A stretch of 64,000 nucleotides of DNA from Notamacropus eugenii (Eukaryota; Chordata; Mammalia; Diprotodontia; Macropodidae): positions 58,079,256 through 58,143,255 of the forward strand of contig NC_092876.1 of the NCBI RefSeq assembly GCF_028372415.1, in the 5' to 3' direction. Positions within the stretch are counted from its first letter, which is position 1. Every line of letters starts with the position of its first letter. Made by a program: the position numbers and the translations under genes. This document shows, piece by piece, positions 32,214 through 43,625 of the stretch. The notes beneath the pieces are model-generated. The model did not search any database and was not told the origin of the DNA. It saw only the letters and a list, made by a program, of their open reading frames with translations.

Positions 32214-32645
32214 ATAAAAAATTCTGTGTTTGGCATTCAAACCCTTCATAACCTGTCTCCTCTCTCCAGTCTTTCTCACCTCTTCCTCATCCTAGACTTT
32301 CTACAGTCTGTCACAAACAAGACATCTCTTAGCTCTGAACATTTTCCCTAGCTACCCCACCTCACCTCTGCCTCCCAGCTTCCTCGGTTTCCTTCAAGCC
32401 CCAGCTAAAATCCCACCTTCTCCAGGAAGCCTTCCCTGATTCCTCTTAATTCCAGAGCCTTCCTTCCCTTAGTTACTTATAATTCATGCCATACATACCT
32501 TGCTGTATGTAGTCGTTTTCATGTTGTCCCCTCCATTAGTCTGTGAGATACTAGAAGGCAGGGCCTATCTTTGGCCTTTCTTTGCATCTCCACTCTTAGC
32601 ACACAGTAGATGCTAAATAAATGCTTATTAACTGACTTGACTGTC
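32214..32645 (+). mobile_element. L2 LINE 3' end
   Basis: TGGCATTCAAACCCTTCAT, CTCCAGGAAGCCTTCCCTGA, CACACAGTAGATGCTAAAT, AAATGCTTATTAACTGAC. Confidence 0.8.
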
Positions 32646-32679
32646 CCTTGAGGAATAGGAAAGACATTACTGAGCAGGA

Positions 32680-32880
32680 ACTTGGCTTCGTGGGTAGCAT
32701 GACAGAGCTGCAGTCAGGAAAGGAAGATATAGATTGAGATCAGGCCTCCTATATTAATTAATCAGCTAAGGGACTCCAGCAAGTCACTTAATTTTCTTAG
32801 GCATTACTTTTCTTTGTCTATAAAATAGGGATAAAAACAATAACATTTATCTCATCCCCCCACCTCACCCCCAGGGGTCT
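32680..32880 (+). mobile_element. MIR-type SINE
   Basis: CTCCAGCAAGTCACTTAAT and TCTATAAAATAGGGATAA blocks. Confidence 0.65.
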
Positions 32881-32889
32881 GGGTGATGT

Positions 32890-33215
32890 ATGTAAAGCAA
32901 GGGGGCAGCTAGGCAGTGCCATAGTGCATAGACCACCAGGCCTAGAGTCATTTTAAATCAGCCTCAGACACTAAGCTATGTGACCTTGGGCAAGTCACTC
33001 AACCCTGTTTGCCTCAGTTTCCTCATCTGTAAAATAAGCTGGAGAAGGATCATCATCAATTCCCAAGGATTCAATTATCCTCTCCATGCTGATGATTCTC
33101 AAGTCTATTTATCTAGGAGAAGGAAAGGGTAAACCACTGCAGTGCCTTTGCCGAGAAAACCCCAAATGGGGTCACAAAGAGTCAGACTCAACCGAGAACA
33201 ACTCAGCAACAAATG
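32890..33215 (+). mobile_element. MAR1/MON1-type SINE, interrupted by a 66-bp L2 piece
   Basis: Head GGGGGCAGCTAGGCAGTGCC, GGGCAAGTCACTCAACCC and CAGTTTCCTCATCTGTAAAA run to GGAGAAGGA (33041-33049). After the insert the same GGAGAAGGA (33116-33124) leads into the normal SINE tail. Confidence 0.85.
33050..33115 (+). mobile_element. 66-bp L2 reverse-transcriptase fragment inserted in the SINE
   Basis: In one frame it reads GFNYPLHADDSQVYLS, the (Y)ADD catalytic block of an L2-like RT. The exact 9-bp repeat GGAGAAGGA on both sides looks like a target-site duplication. The sequence aligns with the older L2 copy at about 12500-12575. Confidence 0.75.
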
Positions 33216-33869
33216 TAAAGCATTGCAGGAGGCTCACAGGCCTCCCTACACCACACAGTGCTAACAACTCGGTGATTCTGAGGAAATCAGCGAAGAGCAC
33301 AGAAAGAACCCGGCAGTCTGAAGTCTCTGTGGCTGGCCAAGAGCAGGCTGGGAAGTGGGCAGAGGGCTCAGGCTGCTTCCCGACCCTGGCCAGGTCATCC
33401 TGCGCCTCTGAGCCTCCTTTCTCCAGTCACAGAACACATCGTTCCCACTCCACGCCCAGGAGAGCTCTGCTTACAGGTGCTGCTTGAGTACAAACACTTC
33501 TGTTCTCTTAGAGCACACCAGATGAACATTTCCCATTTCATTCCAGCCCCACCCAGCCTCCAAGGGTGGAGTTACCTGCTCAGGAGGATAGACAGGGCCT
33601 CCATAGAGCATTCCAGCAGGCAATGTCAGGGCTGGGCACTGCTGAGCAGGAGGGGCTCATGGGCCTCTCTGGTAACTGAGAGATGCCCATGGACCCCTCC
33701 TCAGAAGAATGCTTTTTGCCTACATTCTCAGTTGGAGGAAATATTTCATTTAAGTTAGAGATGAGTGAAAATAAAGATGTAACTTTTTCTCATCCAAGTG
33801 AATGGACCCCCTTAAGTCTACTCACAGACCCCTTGAAGGGTGGGAAGGGTTCATAGACTGCAGGTTAAG
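33216..33869. other. No recognised gene
   Basis: Repeat-poor sequence. The + frames at 33086-33487 and 33477-33758 overlap the SINE or lack a domain. Confidence 0.45.
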
Positions 33870-34206
33870 AATTCCTGCCTTATTCCACATCCAGAGAAAG
33901 AACTATGGAATTCAATCGCAGAATGTAGCAGATAATGTGTGTGTGTGCGTGTGTGTGTGTGTGTGTGTATGCATTGTGTTTCGGTTTGTTAAATGATTTC
34001 TCTCACTCATTTTAATTCTTCAACACAGCATGACTATAGTGAAAATGTATTTAATAGGAATGTACGTGTAGAACCTATACAAAATTGTATGCCATCTCGG
34101 GGAGGGAGCAGGGAAGTAGGGGGGAGGGAGGGAAAAATAAGTTATATCGTAGTGATTGTAGAACACTGAAAATAACTAAAATTAATTTTTTAAAAAAAGA
34201 AGAAGA
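33870..34206 (+). mobile_element. L1-type 3' UTR and A-rich tail
   Basis: CACATCCAGAGAAAGAACTA, (GT)n at 33937-33969, ATGACTATAGTGAAAATG, GGGGAGGGAGCAGGG, and a terminal A-rich stretch. Diverged from the copy ending at 29705. Confidence 0.7.
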
Positions 34207-34214
34207 ATTCCTGC

Positions 34215-34300
34215 CTTAGGGAAGGACCAAGTATTTATGAACCATCTACTGTGTGCCAGGCATTGTGCTAGACCTTGATAAATATTATCTCAGGTCTTCC
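34215..34300 (-). mobile_element. L2 LINE 3' end fragment, reverse orientation
   Basis: AACCATCTACTGTGTGCCAG, then GCATTGTGCTAGACC. Confidence 0.6.
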
Positions 34301-34407
34301 AATGCTTTAATATTAAGGTTCCAGAAGAAAGAGTTATATTCAGAGGAAGGAAAAATCCCTGTTAATCCAGTCAGACCAGTCTGATACCTATAGCCCCCAT
34401 CTTGTAA

Positions 34408-34455
34408 GTACATACACACACACATACACACACACGCACACGCACACACACACAG
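34408..34455. repeat. (CA)n microsatellite
   Basis: CA units with TA and CG interruptions. Confidence 0.9.
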
Positions 34456-34465
34456 CATTCTTGCT

Positions 34466-34575
34466 TCTTTGTCTGGAGAAGGAAATGGCAAACCACTCCA
34501 GTATCTTTGCCAAGAAAACTCCAAATGAGGTCGCTGAAGAGTCAGACAGGACAGAAATGACTGAACAACAACCCT
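34466..34575 (+). mobile_element. MAR1/MON1-type SINE tail
   Basis: GGAGAAGGAAATGGCAAACC, then CAAGAAAACTCCAAATGAGG. Confidence 0.8.
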
Positions 34576-34675
34576 TTATACACTCAGTACCCTCTTCGTC
34601 CTCCCATCTTTATTGCTGCCTATGCTCTCTGCTTCCCTCCTGACTATATCCTCAGTTCTCTTTTGTGCCAGTGGT

Positions 34676-34830
34676 TCATAGCCAGAGCTGGGAGAAATCT
34701 CAGAGACCATCTAATCCAGATCTCTCATTTTACCAATGAAGAGACTGAGGTCCAAAGTGGTCCTGATTTACCCATGGTCAGTAAGAGGCAGAGTTGGGCA
34801 CTGAACCCAGGTCCTTGGTGGAGGGGCACA
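34676..34830 (-). mobile_element. MIR-type SINE with single tail unit, reverse orientation
   Basis: AGCCAGAGCTGGGAGAAATC is one copy of the minisatellite core in its native place as a SINE tail. ACCATCTAATCC and AGAGACTGAGGTCC follow. Confidence 0.75.
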
Positions 34831-35321
34831 CATGTAGAAAACAAATGCCACCACGCCATGTTGCTTACTGTCTTACCCCTATATAGTAAACATAAGCAAC
34901 CACCATCAGCCCCCACTAACAGCAGGTGAATGTCCTAGGGACTCTGGACTTCCGGTTGAAGTAAACAAACTCCCTGTGCTCAGCAGAGAGTACACCCACC
35001 ATATAATCACTGGCAAAGGGGCCAGCTGTCACCAAGAAGAGATCGAGGTAACAAAAGCAGGTGGAGAGGGAGTATACAGATGGCACCTTGGAGGCAATTT
35101 ACCTGGGCCTCTCTGTGCCAGCATCAAGGATTTCTCTAATGCTGCTGATCTGATGAGCTGCCATTCTGGATCTTGCTGAGAGGGCTTACTGTAGAGCAGG
35201 ATTTTTTTGTTCTTTGTTTGGACACTTGGAGACAACAGAGTGAACCAGGAGAATTCCCCTCCTGCCTGTTGAATGGGCTTGTGTATGGTCCTCTGGCTCA
35301 GCCCATTAATAACTGTACTAT
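34831..35321. other. No recognised gene
   Basis: Unique-looking sequence. Confidence 0.45.
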
Positions 35322-35505
35322 CCTGCTAGGTGGATGTGTGCAAGCTGTAAGACCCTGGGCAAGTCACTTAATCCTGTCTGCCTCAGTTTCCTCATCTGCA
35401 AAATGAGCTGGAGAAGGAAATAGCAAACCACTCCATGATCTCACCCAAGAAAATCCCACATGGTGTCATGAAGAGTTGGACACAACTGGACAACAACAAG
35501 TAAAG
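35322..35505 (+). mobile_element. MAR1/MON1-type SINE, 5'-shortened
   Basis: AAGACCCTGGGCAAGTCAC, AAATGAGCTGGAGAAGG, GAAGAGTTGGACACAACTGG. Confidence 0.85.
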
Positions 35506-35735
35506 AAAATCTGGCCTCACACAGATGTGCAGTTGGAAAAAGAAAGATTTTAATAAGTAAATCATACCTTAGCATTGCTATAAAAATAGTTTTGATTTCA
35601 TGGATCCCCTGGAAAGATCTGCGGAACCCTCAGTATGAGAAAGGATGCTTTCAAGAATGGGATAAGATAAGATGAGAACTACTCTCAGACTAGTTGAGCT
35701 TGGAGGTGGCTGAGGATTCCCCCTGTATAAAGAAA

Positions 35736-36450
35736 GAGGCATTATAGCCTAGTAGTTAGTATGCTGGAGTTGGAGTCAAGAAGGTCTGGGTTCAAATCCC
35801 CCCTGGGATGCTTACTAGCTGGGTGTCCCTGATTAGATCACTTACTTAAACTCTCTGAGTCTCAGTTTCCTCATCTGCAAAATGTTCAAGTTGGATGTGA
35901 TAGTTTCTAAAGGCCCTCTAGCAATAAATCTAGGATCCCAAGAGCTGCAAAATCTATATTGTCATGCCTACTTCCCAAGACTTCTGGGGAAATGATGTGT
36001 ATTAAGTGGAGGAATGTCTGAGCAAATTCAGGGGTCTTGAGGTAATATGGCACAATAACAATGATAATATTAAATAAAATTAAAAATAATATTAAAATAA
36101 TAAAAATCTGAAGTTTGTGAAGAGCTTTACATATTCTCTTCTATGATTCTCACAACCACCCTGAGGTAGGTGCTATTATGATTCCCACTAAACAGATGAA
36201 GAAACTGAGACTGAAAACACCCAAGTGACTTACTCTGAGTCCCAGGGCTTGTAAGTGTCTGAGTCAGGATTCATACTCAAGTCTTCCAGCAGTCAGATTC
36301 AAATCCTGCCCAGAAGACTTACTAGCTGTGTGACTTTGCGCAAGTCACTTAACCTCTCTGGGACTAGTTCCCTCCTAGGGAAAAAAATGGAGATTGAACA
36401 AGATAACCTGTTAAGCTCCCCTCTAGCCCTAATCTTCTGGCTTTCCTGTT
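35736..36450. mobile_element. Three MIR-type SINEs: + (35736-35940), - (36050-36284), + (36285-36450)
   Basis: First: AGCCTAGTAGTTAGTATGC head and CR1-like tail (TTTCTAAAGGCCCTC). Second: complement with GAGGTAGGTGCTATTATG. Third: ACTAGCTGTGTGACTTTGCG. Confidence 0.75.
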
Positions 36451-36884
36451 TATTCCTTTGCACTGCCACTGAGGGGGCAACCAGAAAAAATGGGTTTTGA
36501 TACAGAATATTTGCTTCATTCTCAAGCACAGAACCCCCTCCCGCTCCTGGAGCTGAGAAATCAGCGGTGATTAAAGTTTGCCTGTCTCCCTCCCTAGCCC
36601 AAGTTTCCTTTTCCGGAGCCGTCATCTCCACTTTCCTGACAATCAGACTCTTCTGCAAAGTTCCCCAGCATTGCCACACCTGGGGCTTCATCAAAGGTGC
36701 TCTGATTTCCCTCCAGCAGCCCTAAGCTGTCAGAAATCCTCCCCACTGACTATGGGGCCAGCATCTTAATGGGCTTGGGCCCACTCCCACCCTGCCTGCC
36801 TACTTCCCCCATCCTGGTGCCCCTCACAGTCATCGGCACTAGCCTCCTCCTCCACCACCAGCAAAAACAACAAATGCTAAACCC
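36451..36884. promoter_or_regulatory. Repeat-free block, candidate regulatory element
   Basis: AGCGGTGATTAAAG, CTTCATCAAAGG (TCF/LEF-like, near 36688) and a CCACACCTGGGG E-box. No supported exon. Confidence 0.3.
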
Positions 36885-37330
36885 CCTTCTGATGCCAAGA
36901 AGGTACAAGGCAACCAAGGCTAGCCTGAGAAGACTGTAGTGGGAACAGATAGAGGGGAGGGAGCAGAATTCAGCCCAATGTAAGGAAAAACTTCCAAACA
37001 ATGAGATATGTGACTGTGTCCAGTGGTGAACTCCCCATCATTCTATCAGAGGCTAGCTGGACACTGGAGGAGGAAGGAGGTTACAACCAGTGACTTCCCT
37101 TCTCCAGATGTAAGCCCCTCTATTTAGCGTTGAGGACCTCTCAGAGTCTAGCTCCAGCCTGACTTTCCTAGGTTTATTTCATATTCTCAAACCCTTTATC
37201 TAGCACCAACACCTCTTTGAATGTTTTGCCTCCTCCCTTTTGAATATAAGTTCCTTGGGGAGCACAGATCAACTCTGTTTTCTTGTATTTTATACCTCTA
37301 GGTCTTAGTAAAACTCTTGATAAACAAATA
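36885..37330 (+). mobile_element. CR1/L3 fragment (36885-37135) then L2 3' end (37136-37330)
   Basis: CR1/L3-like: CCCAATGTAAGGAAAAACTT, AGAGGCTAGCTGGACAC. L2-like: ATATAAGTTCCTTGGGGAGC, then AACTCTTGATAAAC. Confidence 0.55.
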
Positions 37331-37444
37331 CTAAATGTTGTTTTTTCATGCATTCACTCACTCAGTCACATCACGCCTTCACAATGCTACCTTCCAACCA
37401 AATTAGGCCATTTGCCTTTCATTGAATTTAATATACCCTCTGTT

Positions 37445-37845
37445 TACATGTGGGCAACTAAGGTGGATAAAGTGCTGGGTGCAGAGACAGGAAGATCTGC
37501 ATTCGAATCCTTCCTCAGGTACTTTCTAATTGGGTAACCCTGGGCAAGTCACTTAACCACCGTTTGCCTCAGTTTCCTGATCTGTAAAGTGGGAATAATG
37601 ATAGCCCCTGCCTTCCAGGGTTGTTGTGAGGATGAAATAAGATCCCATTTGTAAAGCACTTCAAACAGTGCCTGGCACACAGTAGTCACTTAAAAAATCC
37701 TTCTTCCCTTTCTGCTCCCCCGCTGTAAAACGTCGTTGTCTAAAGACAGAAGCTATTTTTGGTTCTTTTTGGTTTTGTATCCCCGGAGGACCTTCATGCA
37801 GTTTCTTACACAGTAACATGCACTTAATAAATGTGTCTTGGACAG
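37445..37845 (+). mobile_element. MAR1-type SINE (37445-37700) then L2 3' tail (37725-37845)
   Basis: SINE: GGCAACTAAGGTGGATAAAG, CCTGGGCAAGTCACTTAACC, CTTCCAGGGTTGTTGTGAGG. L2 tail: TAACATGCACTTAATAAATG. Confidence 0.8.
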
Positions 37846-38819
37846 GGATGGCCCAGACACTCAGGATCACACATCAAGTGAGTGGCACAGCCAATATTTG
37901 AGCCCCGGGCCTTGGGAGTGCACATGGAGGGCTCTCCAGCACCTTGGGACTTCCTCTCAAGCAGAAAGCCACCTTCCACAACAGAAACAGGAGAGACACC
38001 GAGGCTGCCTCCTGCCCAGCTTAATATTCATTCCAGTCAGTCATTCACCAAATATTCAGGAAGTACCTACTGAATGGGCACCGAACATGGCAGGCTTTGG
38101 GGTGGACAGCTTCAGGGGACAAGGGAGAGAAGAGGCCAGATGAGGTAGCTGTGGAAGCACATGGACACCTGCGGAGGGGAGGCTGAAGACGGCTCCTGGT
38201 CCCTGTTTGTCCTCGTGGAGATGCTGATTCTGACAGAAACCATCAGAGAGTCAGCTCAGTATTTATTTATAGGCTTGGGGTAGTGAGGGACCGAGCCAAG
38301 CAGCCCAAGTTTTCAAAGTCTAAGCAGCTTTGGGGAAATCAACTCTTTCTGCTGAATGAGAGGGAGTTTGAGGAAGAACAGGAGAGAGGAAGTGATTACA
38401 GGAGCTGGATACAGGGGTCAGGCTCTGTTTCCTGAGGAAAATGAGGCTGCAAAAGAGAAGAGAGGTAGAGATGGAGGAAACAGCAGCAAATGGTTCATTG
38501 TTCCTTCAGCCCAGCATTTACTACCCTAAGATGAACCGCATCTCTGCTCCGTCTCTATGCCAAGCCCACAAGGGTGAGCATCCCTGAGGATCTGCCCAAC
38601 TGACCCTTCCTATGGCAGGAGAAGGAGCATAGGGGCCTGAGCCCCAAGAATGGGGCCAATCTTGTTTCATACTTATCTCTTGGTGAGAGAATCCACTCCC
38701 ACCTTTTCCCAAGATGCTGGGTAACTGGGATGCCCTCCCACCTCTAGCCAACTGAAATACCCTCCCTTCCATCAATTAAATGCCCCACAGAAGCAAGTCA
38801 AAGCTCAAATGGCTTATAG
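37846..38819. other. No recognised gene; mostly unique
   Basis: The frames at 37838-38143 (+) and 38521-38775 (-) carry no family motif. Confidence 0.45.
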
Positions 38820-38995
38820 GTCATAGAATATCAGGGCTGGAAAGACCCTTAGAACAGGGGATGTCAGAGCTGGGAGGGCCCTTAGAGCACAGAAAGTCAG
38901 GGCTGGGGGACCCTTAGAACACAGGATGTCAGAGCTGGGAGGACCCTTAAAACCCAAGATATCAGAGCTGGAAAGGGCTTTAGAATAGAGATTAG
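38820..38995 (+). repeat. 33-bp minisatellite family, locus 7 (about 5 units)
   Basis: GTCAGAGCTGGGAGGGCCC and GTCAGAGCTGGGAGGACCC units. Confidence 0.85.
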
Positions 38996-39125
38996 CTAGA
39001 ACCTTAGAGGTCATCCCCTAAAATCCCATCCTCATTTCATCAGGGGAGGTGACTGAGGCCCAAAGACACAAGGTCATTTGCTCTCCATCACACCATCAGT
39101 AACAGATGTGGGGCTAGAATTTTTT
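38996..39125 (-). mobile_element. MIR-type SINE, reverse orientation
   Basis: Continues directly from the minisatellite: CTTAGAGGTCATCCCC, GAGGTGACTGAGGCCC. This is the native order SINE tail then body, so the array is an expanded tail. Confidence 0.7.
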
Positions 39126-39980
39126 TAAGCTCTCTTTTTATTTAAAATTTTCTGTTTTGTCAGGAACTTAATGATCAACAGAGACATTTTAAGATCCAAG
39201 AAACATGAAAGAGGGTTACGTAAGATACTGTGAACTTCTGTCACATACTGTTGGGTTATTTTAAGAACTACATATTAAGTTCAGCAAAGTAGTAGCAAGA
39301 TGCTTGGGGATTTTTGTGTCCTCTACCTTTTGACTTTCCTCTGCGCATTTTTTAAAGCTTAAGTTTTTTCAATGTTTTATGATGGTCTTTTCCTCTCCTC
39401 TCATGTCTATCCTAACACTCTTCCCTAGGCACCATGGGTGAGCTTTTGTGAACTGAGGTTTCTATCACCATAAGCCCCTCACAGGATCCTTTTCCCTCAC
39501 CCTCCAAACTCCTTCCCTTTTGTTGTGCCTTTAGTGAACAAGGAATCCCATCCATGTCTGCCTTTGCTCTGGTCCTCATCTATACTCTTGTGTTTTGGGT
39601 CCTGTGGCTGAGGTCCCTGAGGAAGACCATGAACTCTACTGCTAGAGTTAAGGTCCCACCTGGTTACTACCCACAGGTGGGAATTGGCCATACTCAGTTC
39701 CTGCGTGGGACTCAGGGATTCTGGGCCCTTGCAGCCAGGACTCACCAAACTGAGCCATGCCAGGCTTAATAAGAGCAGGAAAAACAGGTTTTAGGATGCA
39801 GCCACCCAGACTGACCTCCCACCCAGTGCTACTTCATGTCCAGAGTTTTAACTCTGAGGGAAGATTGGTGACCGAGTCTGTATAGCCAGTGTGGACGTTG
39901 TTAAAGGCCCCTTTGTGGCTGAGCCTGGCCTGGCTTGGCCTGGAAAGTGCATAAGTTTATGAGGTAGTCTATGGGTAAGA
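39126..39980. other. No recognised gene
   Basis: The overlapping + and - frames at 39497-39769 show no family similarity I can name. Confidence 0.45.
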
Positions 39981-40026
<46 letters not shown>

Positions 40027-40318
40027 AAGACAGAGAGAGAGAGAAAAGAGAAAGATAGAGGAGGGAAGGGACAGAAAGAGGGAGGAGAAAGAAACAGGGA
40101 GAGGAAGAAAAGGAGAGACAGAGAGAAAGGCAGAGAGAAAGAGGAGAGGAGACAGAGAGGAAGAAAAGGAGAGAAAGGAGGGAAGAGAGGGAAAGAAAGG
40201 GAAGGAGAAGTGGAAAGGAGGAAGAATTAAAGGAAAGAATAAGGAGAGGAAATGAGAGAAGGAAAGAAGGGAGAGAGAGAAAGAAAGCAAGAGAGAGAGA
40301 GAAAGAGAGAGAGAGATC
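39981..40318. repeat. (GT)n then (GA)n-rich compound microsatellite
   Basis: About 21 GT units (39981-40022) followed by roughly 295 bases of nearly pure purine. Confidence 0.95.
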
Positions 40319-40500
40319 ACTGTTTGCTAAGCACCAAAGACACCAATGAAAGCTAGGAAGTCAGCTCCAGCCCACAAGGAACTGATGTTCCAATGGAGGG
40401 AGATAAAACATAAAGGAAAACTGGAAAGGGGAGAGGAAGACACAAACCACAGAGGCTGGGGGATGTCAAGGAAATGCTGTGGAACAGAATCAGATTAAAC
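40319..40500 (-). mobile_element. L2 LINE 3' fragment, reverse orientation
   Basis: GTTTGCTAAGCACCAAAGAC, CCCACAAGGAACTGATG, GGGAGATAAAACATAAAGG. Confidence 0.5.
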
Positions 40501-41094
40501 CAATGTGGGCCCATTCAAGTCAAGGACAGTTCTAGGAGCAGACTACAGGCATCCACCGGGGAGGAAATGTCCCCAGTGGAAATAAGTATAGAAAGCAGAT
40601 GTGTGGGAAAATGGAGTGGCTTAGAAGGGTCCAAATTCTGACAGGTACTTACTAGCAATGGAACTCTGGGTAAGTCGCTTGACTTTTGTGCCTCAATTTT
40701 CTTATCCATAAAATAATTTTAAACCCCAATGTACTATGGAAATGGGAGTTACATTTGATCTTGTTATTGATGGGATAGAGACATATGGCTCAATGAGTGG
40801 GGTACTCACCCTAAGTACTTACTTGCTGAGTTGAGAGCTACCATCTAAGGATTGCCTTGTCCCACTGGACCCCAGCTCCAACTTTGTTGTTCCCTGACAT
40901 TGACCCTGAATCCTTACTTTCCTGCTCCTGCCTTTGGGTCTTTTCAGGGTGGCAGCATAGAATTAGAGCAGTTGGGTGGGAAGGCAACAGCCCTGGATTC
41001 TAGCCCCAGCTCAGTCACTCACATGCTAGGTGACTGTGCAAATCACTTTCCCCCTTTGGATAAACCACTTTCCACAGCTATAGTTTGAGGGCAA
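40501..41094. other. Mostly unassigned, with faint MIR pieces
   Basis: CTGGGTAAGTCGCTTGAC at 40667 and AGTCACTCACATGCTAGG at 41012 look like decayed MIR. Confidence 0.4.
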
Positions 41095-41395
41095 TAGAAT
41101 ATTCTATTCAACAAGCATTTAGTAAGCAACCAGCTATATACCAGCCATGGTACAAGTACCAGCACCTGTGATAAGTGCTGGTGATACAAAGACAAAAATA
41201 ACACAGGTATACTGGGTAGAATATTGGACTTGGAGTCAGGAGGACCTGGATTTGAATGCTGTCCTAGACTAAGTGGGTGACTGGACAAATCTCTTAACCT
41301 CTCAGGTCTCAGTTTCCTCATCTATAAACTGAAGAAAATCAGCTGCAATCATCTCTAAGGTCCCCTCTAGCTCTAAAGCTATGATGCCCTGGTCC
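41095..41395. mobile_element. L2 3' fragment (-, 41095-41195) and MIR-type SINE (+, 41205-41395)
   Basis: L2: ATACCAGCCATGGTACAAG, GTGCTGGTGATACAAAGAC. MIR: GACTTGGAGTCAGGAGGACC, tail ATCTCTAAGGTCCCCTCTAG. Confidence 0.75.
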
Positions 41396-41404
41396 TTTAC
41401 ATTC

Positions 41405-41605
41405 CATTAACCTACATATATGTGTTTGGATATATGTATATGTACACATACATGTATATAACATACATATGTAATATAGAATAAATATGTGTGTGTTTGT
41501 GTGTGTATATGCATACATATACGTACATATGTATGTATATGTGTGTATAAATGTATGTGTGTGTGTGTGTATATATATGTGTGTGTGTGTATGTATATAT
41601 ATATC
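41405..41605. repeat. (TATG)n/(TG)n/(TA)n microsatellite
   Basis: Alternating purine-pyrimidine throughout; frames over it are spurious. Confidence 0.9.
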
Positions 41606-43224
41606 CCCCTCCCCTTTAAATTTCTCTTGGCCCTGTCATGTGCCATTCTCTTCCCTTCAGCTATTGAGCCAGACACCCCTGCCCAAAAGCCTTCCCTGAT
41701 TCATCTCAGACAACTCTGATTATATCATTAGTACAAATTCCTCAGTATTAAAATACCAATTGTGCACTTCATTCCAATGAGACTTGTACCTGTGATGCTG
41801 TTTAAGTGATTCCAAATCCCTTTTCTGCATCTGTCACCTCTTCTCAGACTCAGACGGAGAGAGCTTAGAAACCACTCCCCCAGACTACCCTTCCTGCCAG
41901 CTCACACTATGAGCTTCCTGAGGGTAGGTCCTGTGTGTCTCTCCTTTCAGACTGGGTGGTGCCTGAGGACAAGAACTGTGCCTCTTCTCCCAAGGCAGGA
42001 AGTTAGGGAAGGGGGGGAATCTTTGCCTATGAGGACAGGCACAATAAATCCCCTCTCAGACTGAAAACTCTCCCAAGGCAGGGGCTGGGATTTCCCCCCT
42101 CAGCCTGAATAATTAATAAGTAATCATTGAACCTTCTTTCCCCTTCAGACTCGGGGATGAGGGAAGCGTCAGAGGCCGGGGACTGCACTTCAGTATCCTG
42201 GAAACAGTATCTGGAAACAATATCTCCCTCCTGAGACTGGGGTTTCCCCAAGGATGGGGATCAAATCTTCCTTTATTTAGTCTCCCCAGGGCCTCTACAA
42301 ACAAAAGGTGCTCAATAAATGCTGGTTATTGTGGAATCTTCAGGAAATTGCTTCACATCTCAACTCTCTTCTTCTTTAAGACAGAGCAGGAGAAGCTTGA
42401 ATGAACAAATGTACTTGATCTCTCTCTGCAGGTTCCCTGGTTACTGGAAGCCAACATCTCCAAAGATCCAGTTAACTCAAGGCAGCATTCACTCACCCTG
42501 CTGCCAACTGCCCGCATAAATCCACCTACCAATCAATCCAAAAACTGAAAAGCTGGCACTGAGAGGAGAGCCTTGGCCCCCAGAAGAAGTCTCTGGGGTG
42601 TGGGTTAGAGGAAAGGGGACACACCAACAAAGGAGTTGGAGATTTCTGGTTTGGAAGACTCTGCGGGACACCAGGTCATCCCCTTGCCTTGGAGCTGGTG
42701 TCCTCCAGTCATCTGGGACAGACAGAGTCCGTTTTAGATTTAAGAGAACTCTCTTTGTCATATACTGCCTGTGGGGGCTGAGCCCCCACCTCTCATCTGT
42801 AAAACAAAATACTAGCATTTGCATTGTCTGCTTCTCTGGTTGTGGTAGGAGTCTAACCTTCATGCTCCAAAGGTATGTGTATCAGGCACATCTCTGGGTG
42901 TGGGAGAAGGAATGACAAGACCTGTGATTTTACAGGGAAATGGATCAAACTCACTCTTCCAAAAGAGATGGGCAAACTAGTCTATGACTTAGCAGCTTAG
43001 GAAGTGTCCTGGGGCACTTTGAGGGCAAGGGACATGTCCAAGGTCACAGTCAGTTCCTCTCCAGGTTCAGCTCTCTATCTAAGCCAATTGCCTAGGGTGT
43101 AGTAGATATTTCATAAGTGTTTGTTGATTTGAACTGAACTGAACTTAATTGACTGAACTGGACTGGATTTTAGATTGGATTGGATTGGACAGAATGAACT
43201 GACCTAGGACAGTGAAAAAAATAT
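41606..43224. other. No recognised gene; L2-like tails and unique sequence
   Basis: 41620-41770 has L2-like AAAAGCCTTCCCTGATTC. Around 41920-42330 are several degenerate CTCCCAAGGCAGGGGCTGGG-like segments ending in GGTGCTCAATAAATGC. 43125-43200 is a degenerate (GAACT/GGATT)n repeat. Frames at 42489-42915 on both strands overlap and lack domains. Confidence 0.4.
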
Positions 43225-43380
43225 TGACTCTGGAATTAGGAGATATCTCCATTTATTGCCTGTGTGAACATGGGCTAGTCACTTAATATCCTGGTCCTCA
43301 GTTTCCTCATCTGTAAAAATGGAGACAGTGGACTAACTGACCTCTCCAGTCTTTTCCATCTCCAGATCTATTATATGTAA
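43225..43380 (+). mobile_element. MIR-type SINE
   Basis: ATGGGCTAGTCACTTAATAT, CAGTTTCCTCATCTGTAAA. Confidence 0.7.
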
Positions 43381-43625
43381 TAGATTATTATATTAAGTAT
43401 GTTGTGCTATATTACATTACACTGTATTGCATTGTATTATATTACATTCTATTCTAATCTGTCTTTAGCATCTATATATTATATAATATATAGATATAAT
43501 ATATACCTAATAAAGAAATATTAATAAATTGAATAAATAAATAATTTTGAATTTTTAATATGAATAAATAATGAATATGCTATATAACATATAATATAGT
43601 TATATTATACATAATCTGTCTTTCA
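43381..43625. repeat. AT-rich low-complexity sequence
   Basis: Includes a TATATTATATAATATATAG palindromic stretch near 43473-43503. Confidence 0.8.

Noticed and set aside
39901-40320. 139-codon Ser/Leu/Phe-rich frame
   Set aside because: It reads the complement of the GT/GA compound microsatellite.
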